DNA of 33,401 bases from Gammaproteobacteria bacterium (GTDB lineage: Bacteria; Pseudomonadota; Gammaproteobacteria; Pseudomonadales; PIVM01), in NCBI GenBank assembly GCA_003353945.1, contig PIVM01000049.1:1-33401 (forward strand), given 5' to 3'. Below the pieces are notes generated by a model. That model was not told the origin of the DNA. It was given only the letters and a program-made list of their open reading frames with translations, and made no database searches. Position 1 is the first letter of the stretch. Every line of letters starts with the position of its first letter. This document shows positions 25,541-33,401 of the stretch, piece by piece. The position numbers were made by a program, and so were the translations under genes.

Positions 25541-26356
25541 CTAATAACCGTGGGAGTCGTAGTCTACCGCAAAGGTGACGCCAGTAACACGTTCTATGCC
25601 AGTTTTAATTTCACCCTGAGGCAATAACTGCAGCCAGCGATAACCAGGATTGCAGTGATCAATCCGAAAATCTTCACTGCCTTGGGCAAACTGTATACAG
25701 GTTGACGGTGACGTCATGACCTTAAAACCTTGGAACTGGCGCTCAAATACTTGATGCACATGACCAGACAATAAACCTTTAACCTGTGGGTATTCCGTTA
25801 ACAGGTCCAGCAATAGTGATGCATTGGCCGTACGCTGGGCATCAAGCCATGCACAACCCACGGGCAGTACATGATGATGCAGACAAATTAGTTGGTGATA
25901 GTTCGTGTTATTTTTTAGGTGATCTTCAAGAAAACCAAGCTCACTCTCGGCCAGTTTGCCCTCGACCTTATCAGGAACTGAGGAATCCAGCATCACAATC
26001 TGCCAGCGACCTATCGTCACAACTTTGTTCAATTCATCACCGGATTGACAGGTCTTTTTCATCACATCCGGGCGATCATGATTGCCCGGAAGCCAAGCCT
26101 GGAATTTGTTTAAAACTTGAACCTTGCTTCGAAAGCGTTCGTAAGCTCCAGCGCTGCCATTGTTTGACAAATCACCCGTACAAAGCAGCAGATCAGGATG
26201 TTGTCGCTCGATCAGCTCTAGCACACATTCCAGACTGTAATCTGTATTCATGCCCAACACCTCAGCCCCGGCATCACCGCCCAAATGAGAATCAGTGATT
26301 TGAACAATAGAGATTGGCAGATCTGAATCGTGATGAATTTGCAAACCAGCTTCCAT
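25541..26356 (-). CDS. cpdA: 3',5'-cyclic-AMP phosphodiesterase CpdA
   Basis: A 271-residue class III cyclic nucleotide phosphodiesterase of the calcineurin-like metallophosphoesterase fold. All five metal motifs are seen: D-x-H in QITDSHLGG, CTGDLSNNG, PGNHDRPD, LHHHVLPVG and SGHVHQVFE. It hydrolyses cAMP and so limits CRP/Vfr signalling. It is preceded by an 83-bp gap after yqiB and followed closely by yqiA. No clear ribosome site precedes the ATG at 26356. Confidence 0.93.
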   Translation of the reverse strand: MEAGLQIHHDSDLPISIVQITDSHLGGDAGAEVLGMNTDYSLECVLELIERQHPDLLLCTGDLSNNGSAGAYERFRSKVQVLNKFQAWLPGNHDRPDVMKKTCQSGDELNKVVTIGRWQIVMLDSSVPDKVEGKLAESELGFLEDHLKNNTNYHQLICLHHHVLPVGCAWLDAQRTANASLLLDLLTEYPQVKGLLSGHVHQVFERQFQGFKVMTSPSTCIQFAQGSEDFRIDHCNPGYRWLQLLPQGEIKTGIERVTGVTFAVDYDSHGY

Positions 26357-26439
26357 ATATCGATGTACGTATTGTTATTTAAACCTAAATCCTGAGATTT
26401 TCCAGTCGCTTAGCTGACCTTTGCGAAATAAATCTAATT

Positions 26440-26883
26440 TTATGCCAATACGATCTCTTCCAGGCTGTGACCTGCGCTTAAACAGTTGGTTAGCCATTCT
26501 CCAAGGAAACGGTTTAATTGGATCTTTTCATCCTCGTGATACATTTTCTTATTGGGATATTCGTAACGCGCTTTAAAATGGCGTCCCTTTTGACAAGCTA
26601 TCACTTCTGTTACTTCAGCGTCATGGTAAATTCGCACCGTCATCTCATGTGCCTTTACCCAATCCAGCAATCCCTCCTGCACCACAGAGACAGTAGTTGT
26701 ATATCGACAACGCTCGATCACTCGAATATCTACCCGAGCTGAACTGCCATCGGGCATTCGCACACCAAATATGCGATGATCGCGCACAGCCAAGTCCGGC
26801 ATCAGCTTACTAATGCGGAAATAATTCGCCTCGCACTCCGCCATATGCGCAGCAAAATCGACCTGAAAGCCCCTTTTTTTCAT
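26440..26883 (-). CDS. yqiB: DUF1249 family protein YqiB
   Basis: A 147-residue soluble protein of unknown function, full length for the family. Recognisable stretches are CEANYFRISKLMPDL, VIERCRYTTTVSV, MTVRIYHDAEVTEVI and YEYPNKKMYHEDEK with NRFLGEWLTNCLS. It is almost always encoded beside cpdA, as here. In many relatives nudF (ADP-ribose pyrophosphatase) lies between this gene and tolC; here it is absent and a 244-bp promoter gap stands in its place. Confidence 0.85.
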   Translation of the reverse strand: MKKRGFQVDFAAHMAECEANYFRISKLMPDLAVRDHRIFGVRMPDGSSARVDIRVIERCRYTTTVSVVQEGLLDWVKAHEMTVRIYHDAEVTEVIACQKGRHFKARYEYPNKKMYHEDEKIQLNRFLGEWLTNCLSAGHSLEEIVLA

Positions 26884-27080
26884 TACTACTATACTTTGTG
26901 TTTTGCATCCAAAGATGTAAGTCTAGCAGCCTTAGTTAAGAAGCTAAAATACAGTCAACGAATTCAGCTTATCGACAGATGATCAAACCGACCACAGTTG
27001 ACATAATTACGCCAATTACTTCGAAGTCGAGTTAAGAAGTGTTAATTAGACCTTCTGCTGATGCTGTTCCCCGACCGAAT

Positions 27081-27110
27081 TTGTTAGACTTGGTCGCTAA
27101 CTTTTATCAA
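27081..27110 (+). promoter_or_regulatory. Possible tolC promoter
   Basis: TTGTTA (27081-27086) and TATCAA (27105-27110), 18 bp apart, would start transcription about 10 nt before the tolC ATG, just ahead of its CAAGG ribosome site. Match to consensus is moderate. The leader would be unusually short, so an upstream alternative around TTGACA at 26998-27003 cannot be excluded. Confidence 0.35.
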
Positions 27111-27127
27111 TTCATCAAGGCTACCCT

Positions 27128-28504
27128 ATGCGCAACATGACTATTGCCCTATTACTTGCTTTCACAAGCCTGCTAAGTAACACCGTCCTGAGCGATACTT
27201 TGAAGGATATCTATGAGCTGGCTGTGAAGAATGATGCCCAGTTACGGGCTGCACAGGCGCAATACAAGGCGGATCTGGAGACAGAAGAACAGGGGTTTTC
27301 ACAGTTATTGCCGCAGATTAATGCACAGTATTCCCACACTGAAGACAGTGGTAAAGGAAAATCAAAGTCCGTTTTCACAGGTGAGAATAACCAGCCCATC
27401 CCATTAGAACGTAGCGGTGATATTGATACCACCCAAAAAGTTTATAGTGTCAGCCTGACACAAAAAATATTTGATATGAACGCCTGGTTCAGTTTCAAAA
27501 GTGGAAAAACGCTGAGCCAACAGGCAGAGGCCGAATTTGCCGCCAGTCAGCAAGACCTGATCGTACGAGTAGCTGAAGCCTATTTCAACGTATTGCGTGC
27601 ACAGGACAATCTTGCCTCCAGCCAAGCTGAAGAAAAAGCCTTTCACCGTCAGCTAGAACAAACCCAGCAGCGCTTTGATGTTGGTCTGATCGCCATTACC
27701 GATGTCCACGAAGCCCGCGCCGCCTATGACCGGACTGTGGTAAAACGAGTAGACGACGAAGGTCAGCTTGGCGTAGCCCTGGAAGCCATAACCGTCATTA
27801 CCGGGCAATCCCATCAAAACCTTAAGCTACTGAAAGAATCATTCCCGGTTTCTGAGCCTGAGCCCAAAGCCCGATCCGAATGGGTAGATTACGCACTGAA
27901 AAACAATTTTGACCTGAAAGCCGCCGAATACGCTTCTCAGAAGATGCTATTCAGTGCCAAGGCAGCCAAAGCCGGTCATTATCCAACGCTGTCCGGCGAT
28001 ATCAATTATTCAGATTTCGACAATAACGGCGACAGTTTTGGTTCATTATCAGAGTCCGAAAACCAAACTACCAGCATCGGCATCACCCTTACTGTGCCCA
28101 TTTATAACGGCGGCGCCGTTAGCTCAGCAAGACGACAAGCTTACGAACAATATAACGCGGCCCGAGAATCGCAAAACGGTATTATGCGCAATACCATTCA
28201 GGCCACGCGTTCCACCCACCTGAAAGTCATCACCGATATCGCTAGCGTCAAGGCTTACCGGCAGTCCATCACTTCTTCCCAAAGTGCAGTAGATGCCACC
28301 CAAGCGGGCTACGAAGTAGGCACTCGCAATGTTGTTGATGTCTTGCAGGCTAAGCGCGGCCTTTTTGCCTCCCTGCGTGATTACGCCAATGCGCGCTACG
28401 ATTATGTGGTCGATCTAATGAAGCTGAAAAAGCTTGCTGGCATTTTGAGCCCACAGGATATTTATGAGTTGGATAAATGGCTGGGAGAAAGAGCAGCAAA
28501 ATAA
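27128..28504 (+). CDS. tolC: Outer-membrane efflux channel TolC
   Basis: A 458-residue trimeric outer-membrane channel for type I secretion and RND/MFS efflux. The signal peptide (about 1-22, MRNMTIALLLAFTSLLSNTVLS) is followed by SDTLKDIYELAVKNDAQLRAA, the usual start of mature TolC. Two outer-membrane efflux repeats are seen, the first with VRVAEAYFNVLRAQDNL and QQRFDVGLIAITDVHEARA, the second with LTVPIYNGGAV and GYEVGTRNVVDVLQAKR, the conserved turn motifs of the helical barrel. It ends soon after the second repeat, shorter than the E. coli protein (about 490). It stands alone opposite yqiB and converges on waaA with 7 bp between stops. Confidence 0.92.
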   Translation: MRNMTIALLLAFTSLLSNTVLSDTLKDIYELAVKNDAQLRAAQAQYKADLETEEQGFSQLLPQINAQYSHTEDSGKGKSKSVFTGENNQPIPLERSGDIDTTQKVYSVSLTQKIFDMNAWFSFKSGKTLSQQAEAEFAASQQDLIVRVAEAYFNVLRAQDNLASSQAEEKAFHRQLEQTQQRFDVGLIAITDVHEARAAYDRTVVKRVDDEGQLGVALEAITVITGQSHQNLKLLKESFPVSEPEPKARSEWVDYALKNNFDLKAAEYASQKMLFSAKAAKAGHYPTLSGDINYSDFDNNGDSFGSLSESENQTTSIGITLTVPIYNGGAVSSARRQAYEQYNAARESQNGIMRNTIQATRSTHLKVITDIASVKAYRQSITSSQSAVDATQAGYEVGTRNVVDVLQAKRGLFASLRDYANARYDYVVDLMKLKKLAGILSPQDIYELDKWLGERAAK

Positions 28505-28511
28505 TTACGCC

Positions 28512-29777
28512 CTACGCAGCATAACTCCTAATAATCTGCAAAAGGCGTTGCAGGGCACCGCGGTTTTGCTCAACAACCCGTTCACCCGCCACCCCAATCT
28601 GGTGGCGTAAGTCCTGATCGGCACACCACGCCTTTATTAACTCCGCCAACTGTGTCGGCTCCTCAACCACTCTCATCGCTCCGGCTTGTATTAGTAGCTG
28701 ACTGGCTTCGCTAAAATTATACAGGCTGGGACCTGTTACAACCGGTCGTGCCCAGGCACAAGCTTCCAACATATTATGGCCACCGTTTTCCACCAGACTG
28801 CCACCCATAAACACCATATCGCTGGCGCCAAAAAAAACCAGCATTTCACCCATGGTATCGCCAACGATAATCCCCGTATCTGCTACAGGCGGTTTTCCAG
28901 CACTACGGCGGATAACTGGCATGTCCGTCTCTTTGCAGAGCTGAGCGACCCGATCAAAACGCTCTGGGTGACGAGGCACTATAACCAAACGTAGGGTGGG
29001 CACGGACTGACGCACCTGCTCAAAGGCGGCCAATATCTTTTCGTCTTCCCCCTCGTGGGTACTGGCGGCCACCCAAACCAGCGCATCACCGATATGCCAT
29101 TGCTGATACAACTGCTTGGCCTGTTCTTTCAAGGCCGACTCTAGCGAGACATCAAATTTAATACTGCCTGTTATCTGCAGTTGCTGTTTATCAAGACCTA
29201 ACTGCTGAAAACGTTCACCATCAGCAACACTCTGAGCGGCCACCACACTGATTTCCGATAACATACTGCGTGTCAGCGCTGCTACCCGCTGATAACCTCG
29301 GGCTGATTTGGCAGATAACCTTGCATTGGCTATCACAACCGGAATAGCGCGGTGCTGACAAGAATGAATCAGATTTGGCCACAATTCGGTCTCCATCACG
29401 ACGAGCAAGCAGGGTTGAACCCTTTGCAAAAAACGCCCAATACAATCGGGTAGATCGTAGGGACCATACACATGGAAAACCCGTTCACCCCACAACACTC
29501 TAACCCGTTCAGAACCGGTTGGCGTCGTAGTCGTAATGACCAGAGGACGATCCTGCTCTTCAAGCAGTCGATTAATCATCGGCGCTGCTGCCAGGGTTTC
29601 TCCCACAGAAACAGAGTGAATCCAGATTGGCGCTTTATCGAAATCACTTGCCTTAAACCAGCCAAAGCGCTCAGCAATACGCTTGGAATAAGCCGGTGCT
29701 TTGACGGCACGCCAATACAAGCGCAACACAATCAGCGGTAACAACAAATAGTAGATGATGGTGTAACCAAATCGCAC
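28512..29777 (-). CDS. waaA: 3-deoxy-D-manno-octulosonic acid (Kdo) transferase
   Basis: A 421-residue glycosyltransferase (KdtA, GT30) that adds Kdo to lipid IVA at the cytoplasmic face of the inner membrane. An N-terminal membrane anchor (FGYTIIYYLLLPLIVLRLYW) is followed by KAPAYSKRIAERFGWF, HSVSVGETLAAAP (catalytic Glu), TTTPTGSERV, METELWPNLIHSC, ANARLSAKSARGY, ASTHEGEDEKI, VPRHPERFDRV and GGSLVENGGHNMLEACAWARP. The frame is open back to a GTG at 29819, which lacks a ribosome site. The GTG at 29777 is preceded by GGAGGGG with 7-nt spacing and matches the length of the E. coli N-terminus ahead of KAPAY, so it is used here. Confidence 0.93.
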   Translation of the reverse strand: MRFGYTIIYYLLLPLIVLRLYWRAVKAPAYSKRIAERFGWFKASDFDKAPIWIHSVSVGETLAAAPMINRLLEEQDRPLVITTTTPTGSERVRVLWGERVFHVYGPYDLPDCIGRFLQRVQPCLLVVMETELWPNLIHSCQHRAIPVVIANARLSAKSARGYQRVAALTRSMLSEISVVAAQSVADGERFQQLGLDKQQLQITGSIKFDVSLESALKEQAKQLYQQWHIGDALVWVAASTHEGEDEKILAAFEQVRQSVPTLRLVIVPRHPERFDRVAQLCKETDMPVIRRSAGKPPVADTGIIVGDTMGEMLVFFGASDMVFMGGSLVENGGHNMLEACAWARPVVTGPSLYNFSEASQLLIQAGAMRVVEEPTQLAELIKAWCADQDLRHQIGVAGERVVEQNRGALQRLLQIIRSYAA

Positions 29778-29888
29778 AAACAATCCCCTCCAGCCAACGG
29801 CGAAGGATAATTGTTTCACCGTGGAAACACCAGACAGTATACTATCGTTCCATTGACCATCGCTCTTTGAAGACTTCCCCTATTCACT

Positions 29889-31112
29889 ATGAACAACGCT
29901 GATACCCAGACGATCAAACTCGACACTGTCATCATCGGTGGCGGCATCGCCGGACTGTGGTTATTGAACCGTCTAAGCAATGAAGGACATCAGGTTGCAT
30001 TGTTTGAACAAGACGCCCTCGGCAGCTGCCAGACAATTGCCTCTCAGGGCATGATTCACGGCGGCATCAAGTACGCGCTCAGCGGCGCCCTGACAGGCTC
30101 CTCTGAAGCTATCGCCGCCATGCCGGAGCGCTGGCGTCAATGCCTGCGCGGCGAGGGCGACGTTGATCTGCGCCATGCAAAAACGCTAAGCGAGCATTTT
30201 TACCTGTGGTCAACCGCTGGTGTTGGCTCCAGGGTGACCTCTTTTTTCGCTAGCAAGGCAACACGCGGCAGAGTGCAGTCACTGAAAAAAAAGCAATTGC
30301 CCCCGCCATTTGACCATGCAGATTTTCGTGGTGCCGTTTACCGCCTGATCGATTTGGTGCTCGACGTACCCAGTCTAATCGACACCCTGTACCAAAATTA
30401 CACTGATCGCATTTTCAAAATACATTGGCAACAAGCGCGTTTCGAACAACAGACAGACGGATGTGTGACCGCCCTGCTGATCAATCACCCACAGGGTTCA
30501 CGGCGAATTGAAATGGACCAGCTGATACTCACAGCCGGTGAAGGTAACGCCGAACTGATGTCTCGCCTGGGCATTCACCGGCCTGCCATGCAATGTCGAC
30601 CGTTGCATCAGGCAATCGTCAAACATCACCACGCCATACCTCTTTACGCACACTGCATCGGCACCAACCCTTCGCCGCGATTAACGATTTCCAGTCACAC
30701 CTGCCAGGATGGCGAGAACATCTGGTATTTGGGCGGCGATCTGGCAACCCAAGGGGTTAATCAAACCCCGGAACAATTGATCAACCATGCAAAGAACGAA
30801 CTGGCCTCCTTGTTTCCCTGGTTGGATTTCAATCAGGCCCAGTGGTCAAACCTGGTGATCAATCGCGCCGAACCCAGGCAAAAGGGGCTACTCAAACCCG
30901 ACAACGCCTTTGCGGCCTACAGCGATGCATCAGCCAACACCATTGTCGCCTGGCCAACAAAGCTCTCGCTGGCACCAGCGCTCTCCGACGACATTTTGCA
31001 TTTGCTAAAACAAGGCCATCAGGAAACCTCCCTCCCCTGCAATTGGCAAACACTTCAACATCTTGACCAACCGAAGATCAGTCAGCCCGTATGGGATACA
31101 CTTTTTGATTGA
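29889..31112 (+). CDS. FAD-dependent oxidoreductase (DAO family), function unknown
   Basis: A 407-residue flavoprotein with an N-terminal dinucleotide-binding fold, VIIGGGIAGLWLLNRL, followed by the FAD ribose acid in VALFEQDALG. ASQGMIHGGIKYALSG resembles the active-site stretch of D-amino-acid-oxidase/glycerol-3-phosphate-dehydrogenase type enzymes. LILTAGEGNAELMSRLGI is the second FAD-contact motif. No membrane segment is seen. It is followed after 14 nt by an aldo/keto reductase, and this pair next to waaA recalls PA4991-PA4992 beside waaA in P. aeruginosa (from memory). Substrate is unknown. Confidence 0.82.
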   Translation: MNNADTQTIKLDTVIIGGGIAGLWLLNRLSNEGHQVALFEQDALGSCQTIASQGMIHGGIKYALSGALTGSSEAIAAMPERWRQCLRGEGDVDLRHAKTLSEHFYLWSTAGVGSRVTSFFASKATRGRVQSLKKKQLPPPFDHADFRGAVYRLIDLVLDVPSLIDTLYQNYTDRIFKIHWQQARFEQQTDGCVTALLINHPQGSRRIEMDQLILTAGEGNAELMSRLGIHRPAMQCRPLHQAIVKHHHAIPLYAHCIGTNPSPRLTISSHTCQDGENIWYLGGDLATQGVNQTPEQLINHAKNELASLFPWLDFNQAQWSNLVINRAEPRQKGLLKPDNAFAAYSDASANTIVAWPTKLSLAPALSDDILHLLKQGHQETSLPCNWQTLQHLDQPKISQPVWDTLFD

Positions 31113-31126
31113 AAAGGACAATACTC

Positions 31127-31915
31127 TTGGAAAGACGACAACTTGCCAATACCGATTTAATGGTCAGCCCATTGGGACTGGGCACTGTAAAACTGGGCCG
31201 TGATCAGGGTGTAAAATATCCAGAGTCCTTTCAAATCCCCGATGACAAGGCAGCCAACGCACTGCTGAAACAAGCGAAACAAGCCGGGATTAACCTGCTG
31301 GACACAGCACCGGCCTACGGGCGTAGCGAAGAACGCCTTGGCCTATTACTCCAAGGACAGCGCAAAGACTGGGTAATCTGCACAAAAACCGGTGAGGAGT
31401 TTGAAGGCGGCCAGTCAAGCTACCACTTTGATGAACAACATACACGCTTTAGTATTGAGCGCAGCCTGCGACGTCTTCATACGGATTATCTGGATATCGT
31501 ACTGGTGCACTCCAGTGGAGATGATATCAACATCATCGAACAATACGGCATACTCGAACAGTTAGCGATGTTAAAACAACAGGGATTGATTCGCGCATTC
31601 GGTATGTCCACCAAAACCACTGAGGGCGGCTTATTAGCTGCCCAACAAGCCGACATTGTCATGGTGACTTATAACCCTGCCTGTTCACAGGACAAAGCGG
31701 CACTGGATTACTGTCAGGATCACAATAAGGCGTCGTTTATTAAAAAGGCTTTTGCTAGTGGTCATCTTTGCCAAACACACACAAACCCCGTACAAGCCAA
31801 CCTGGATTTTGTGTTTGCCCACCAGGGTGTCACCAGTGTGATTATCGGCACGATCAATCCAGCACATATGAGCAGCAATATTGCCGCTGCTGAAGCAGTA
31901 TTGAAAGCTGATTGA
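31127..31915 (+). CDS. Aldo/keto reductase
   Basis: A 262-residue AKR barrel protein. The catalytic tetrad is visible: D and Y in LLDTAPAYGRSEERLG, K in ICTKTGEEF and H in DIVLVHSSGDD. The NADPH side includes GMSTKT and the C-terminal VIIGTINPAHMSSN. A frame six codons longer starts with TTG at 31109, overlapping the upstream stop; the TTG at 31127 has AAAAGGA 8 nt upstream and begins the protein at ERRQLANTDLMVSPLGLGTV, the usual AKR start. It is short for the family (often 280-330), lacking part of the C-terminal loops. It is probably co-transcribed with the FAD oxidoreductase; reaction unknown. Confidence 0.85.
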   Translation: MERRQLANTDLMVSPLGLGTVKLGRDQGVKYPESFQIPDDKAANALLKQAKQAGINLLDTAPAYGRSEERLGLLLQGQRKDWVICTKTGEEFEGGQSSYHFDEQHTRFSIERSLRRLHTDYLDIVLVHSSGDDINIIEQYGILEQLAMLKQQGLIRAFGMSTKTTEGGLLAAQQADIVMVTYNPACSQDKAALDYCQDHNKASFIKKAFASGHLCQTHTNPVQANLDFVFAHQGVTSVIIGTINPAHMSSNIAAAEAVLKAD

Positions 31916-32412
31916 ATTTCCCTTTCCCGTCAACGAAAGTGAGGATTGGATCTAAGGGTCGGGGAAAAAAGGAATTATCCTAACAGCTCACTCGATCAGC
32001 GCCTTCTTATCTCGAATTCCTGACCTTGTTCAACATTCGCCCAGTACAATTGGTTGCGGCAAGAAATCGCCATTTCCGGAAGCTAGTGGCTATCTCCGAA
32101 TCCTCTATTATATTTCCAAAGCTGTCACTCAGCGTGCTGCATGAATAGTGATTATAGGTTCTCCTGAAAGTCTCGAAGGCCACCTTTTCATTAGCAGTTA
32201 AGTCGGGCGTAAATGGTGCAGGCAGAAGTTTAAGAAGCGTCGTGAGCGGCAATAAATTACCGCTATAGCTCATTGGCTGTTTAGCAAGATTTGCTAGCCT
32301 GCTGAATATACATGGTTCTTGTTTCTGTTTTTTTCGCAATATTGGTTGGCGTATTTATTGCCTCATATTGGCTTCTCGTATGAAGTTAAAGTACAACAAT
32401 AGGGATTAGTAT
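31916..32412. other. 497-bp stretch without a supported gene
   Basis: No convincing gene, terminator or RNA is seen between the aldo/keto reductase and the next gene. A 110-codon minus-strand frame (32007-32339) begins with TTG, has no ribosome site and no recognised similarity. By eye the stretch is AT-richer than the block to its left, and it may be decayed coding sequence or the start of an accessory region (inference). Confidence 0.4.
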
Positions 32413-33087
32413 ATGAATACGTCAGCAGTTCAGAATGATCACTCGCTTTACACTACGGCTGTAGCTCAGTCTAAATCTTCAGAAGGTGATCAAAGCGGTT
32501 CAACATCGTCAACGTCTTTTCAAGATGCGATGGCTCGTGCAGAAGCCGCTAATAAACAAGGGATTGCAGAGCAGGAACTTAGAGAGCGAGAAAATACACC
32601 CGAAGATATGCTGAAGCTCGCGCTGCCATCGTGGTTCGGGCAATATCTGCCTCAAGAATCTATTGTAAATGCTGGCTTTGACGAAGAAGGAACTAAGAGA
32701 ATGATAGCCGAGATGAATAGGCTATTTGGTGATGGGAGTCAGTTTACTAAAGATAACAAAGCCCCTTTAGAATGGCGCATGGAGGCACATGAATTCAGGA
32801 AAAATCATCCGAGCCAACAAGCACAGCGTACCCTAAATGAGCGCAGAATAGAATTTAGTCAAGAGATTGCAGAGTATAACCGTATTGGGAATTTTGCTAT
32901 GCAAGGAGCATATCGGGAAAACAATATAACGAGTGAAGAATACTCTGCGAATATTAAATCATTGGATCCCGTTAAAGATGAGCAAGTGCATCAAGCTTTT
33001 CGCAATATTTTAATGGGCAACCCTCGTGCTGTGGAATTGATGGAAATACTGGGGCTTAAGGCTTTAGATATGGGGGAGGGAATCTGA
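32413..33087 (+). CDS. Protein of unknown function, soluble, 224 residues
   Basis: Not recognised. There is a ribosome site (AGGGA, 8-9 nt before ATG). Residues 1-40 are Ser/Thr/Gln-rich and probably disordered (MNTSAVQNDH, SSEGDQSGSTSSTSFQDAMA). The rest is charged and helical, with LKLALPSWFGQYLPQESIVN as the most distinctive segment and FDEEGTKRMIAEMNRLFGDG and ILGLKALDMGEG near the end. There is no signal peptide, membrane segment or cysteine. A disordered Ser/Thr N-terminus followed by helices is sometimes seen in secreted effectors or flagellar-axial proteins, but nothing specific supports either. AGA and ATA codons are more frequent than in neighbouring genes, a possible sign of transfer. 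Partners are not evident; the flanks are non-coding. Confidence 0.65.
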   Translation: MNTSAVQNDHSLYTTAVAQSKSSEGDQSGSTSSTSFQDAMARAEAANKQGIAEQELRERENTPEDMLKLALPSWFGQYLPQESIVNAGFDEEGTKRMIAEMNRLFGDGSQFTKDNKAPLEWRMEAHEFRKNHPSQQAQRTLNERRIEFSQEIAEYNRIGNFAMQGAYRENNITSEEYSANIKSLDPVKDEQVHQAFRNILMGNPRAVELMEILGLKALDMGEGI

Positions 33088-33401
33088 GGCTTACCCCTAA
33101 ACAGTTACTGTTCATGAGTTCTGAGTAAAAAATTAGAAATCATTTTACTTGTGGGTCAACTGATCTCGATATAGTCCTTCAGTCTTGTTTTAGTGGATAA
33201 TTTTTACACTGTGTATATCATATTTTCTATAGCGGACACCCTCTCGTGCTAACACCTCAATGCTTTCCATATCACCCCTTTTTTGTAACTTCTCAAAAAC
33301 CCGGGGCAATACAGTGCAAGCATAGCTTAAGCAAAAGCCCTATCCAGCTGCCGCACTTCTGCGAACCAGCTCCGGCAAGGGTAAAATGTCTCCCGTCCCA
33401 G
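33088..33401. other. Tail of the window, no supported gene
   Basis: No complete gene is seen. On the minus strand a short frame (about 33190-33340, closed upstream by TAG) ends LARFG-like text: VFEKLQKRGDMESIEVLARE, then GVRYRKYDIHSVKIIH. It looks protein-like but has no start with a ribosome site except an internal ATG at 33270, and could be the 3' remnant of a decayed gene. No terminator for the upstream gene is obvious. Confidence 0.3.

Noticed and set aside
27070-27100. GACC...GGTC inverted repeat before tolC, compared with TGACC-N6-GGTCA before xseB as a shared operator
   Set aside because: Spacing differs (15 versus 6) and the arms are only 5 bp, so the resemblance is probably chance.
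32007-32339. 110-codon minus-strand open frame
   Set aside because: TTG start without a ribosome site, no recognised similarity or domain, in a gap that looks non-coding.
1-33401. CRISPR array, tRNA, rRNA, IS element with terminal inverted repeats
   Set aside because: No regularly spaced repeats, cloverleaf-like segments, rRNA segments or DDE transposase were recognised.

Overview
The window reads as chromosomal DNA of a free-living, flagellated gammaproteobacterium, probably an aquatic or marine member of the Pseudomonas/Oceanospirillales/Cellvibrionales side. The grounds are gene order and protein resemblance: a sodium-type flagellar stator (PomAB) divergent from xseB-ispA-dxs, a FimX-type c-di-GMP receptor, a MapZ-like PilZ protein, an EF-P beta-lysylation cluster, and the parE-yqiA-cpdA-yqiB-tolC and waaA/FAD-oxidoreductase/aldo-keto-reductase blocks known from Pseudomonas-like genomes. 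No rRNA, tRNA, CRISPR array or prophage was seen.

Layout. 1-2078: right end of a mobile element, with two tandem overlapping tyrosine recombinase genes (the second cut by the window edge) read leftward from a promoter embedded in paired 16-bp direct repeats; its cargo would lie left of the window. 2146-4296: ettA (ribosome ABC-F factor) and a small MapZ-like PilZ protein. 4300-5748: beta-CASP metallo-beta-lactamase nuclease. 5843-5946: a previously unflagged candidate small RNA made of GGA-loop hairpins plus a terminator, the architecture of RsmY/RsmZ/CsrB RNAs that titrate CsrA/RsmA. 6028-7803: pomB and pomA. 8044-11368: xseB-ispA-dxs (DNA repair/isoprenoid precursors). 11418-12790: ribA and a periplasmic retropepsin-like protein. 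13055-14606: two related outer-membrane beta-barrels. 14683-18782: thiDE fusion, epmA and efp on the minus strand, with epmB divergent 29 bp away. 18897-22865: a large protein with a PilZ-like segment followed by a fimX orthologue. 22980-26883: parE, yqiA, cpdA, yqiB. 27128-28504: tolC. 28512-29777: waaA. 29889-31915: FAD oxidoreductase and aldo/keto reductase pair. 31916-33401: sparsely coding, AT-richer tail with one unknown 224-residue protein.

How it fits together. Several unrelated housekeeping operons (isoprenoid, riboflavin, thiamine, EF-P modification, topoisomerase IV, LPS Kdo transfer, efflux) are interleaved with motility and second-messenger functions: the stator, a MapZ-like protein, a PilZ-like protein, FimX, CpdA (cAMP phosphodiesterase) and the candidate Rsm-type RNA. 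The strongest new observations are the candidate Csr/Rsm RNA between the nuclease gene and pomB, and the element terminus in which the recombinase promoter is built into the repeats. Several start codons were moved to TTG or GTG because a good ribosome binding site precedes them (the nuclease gene, waaA, the aldo/keto reductase), and others are intrinsically non-ATG (pomA, ribA, epmA, yqiA).
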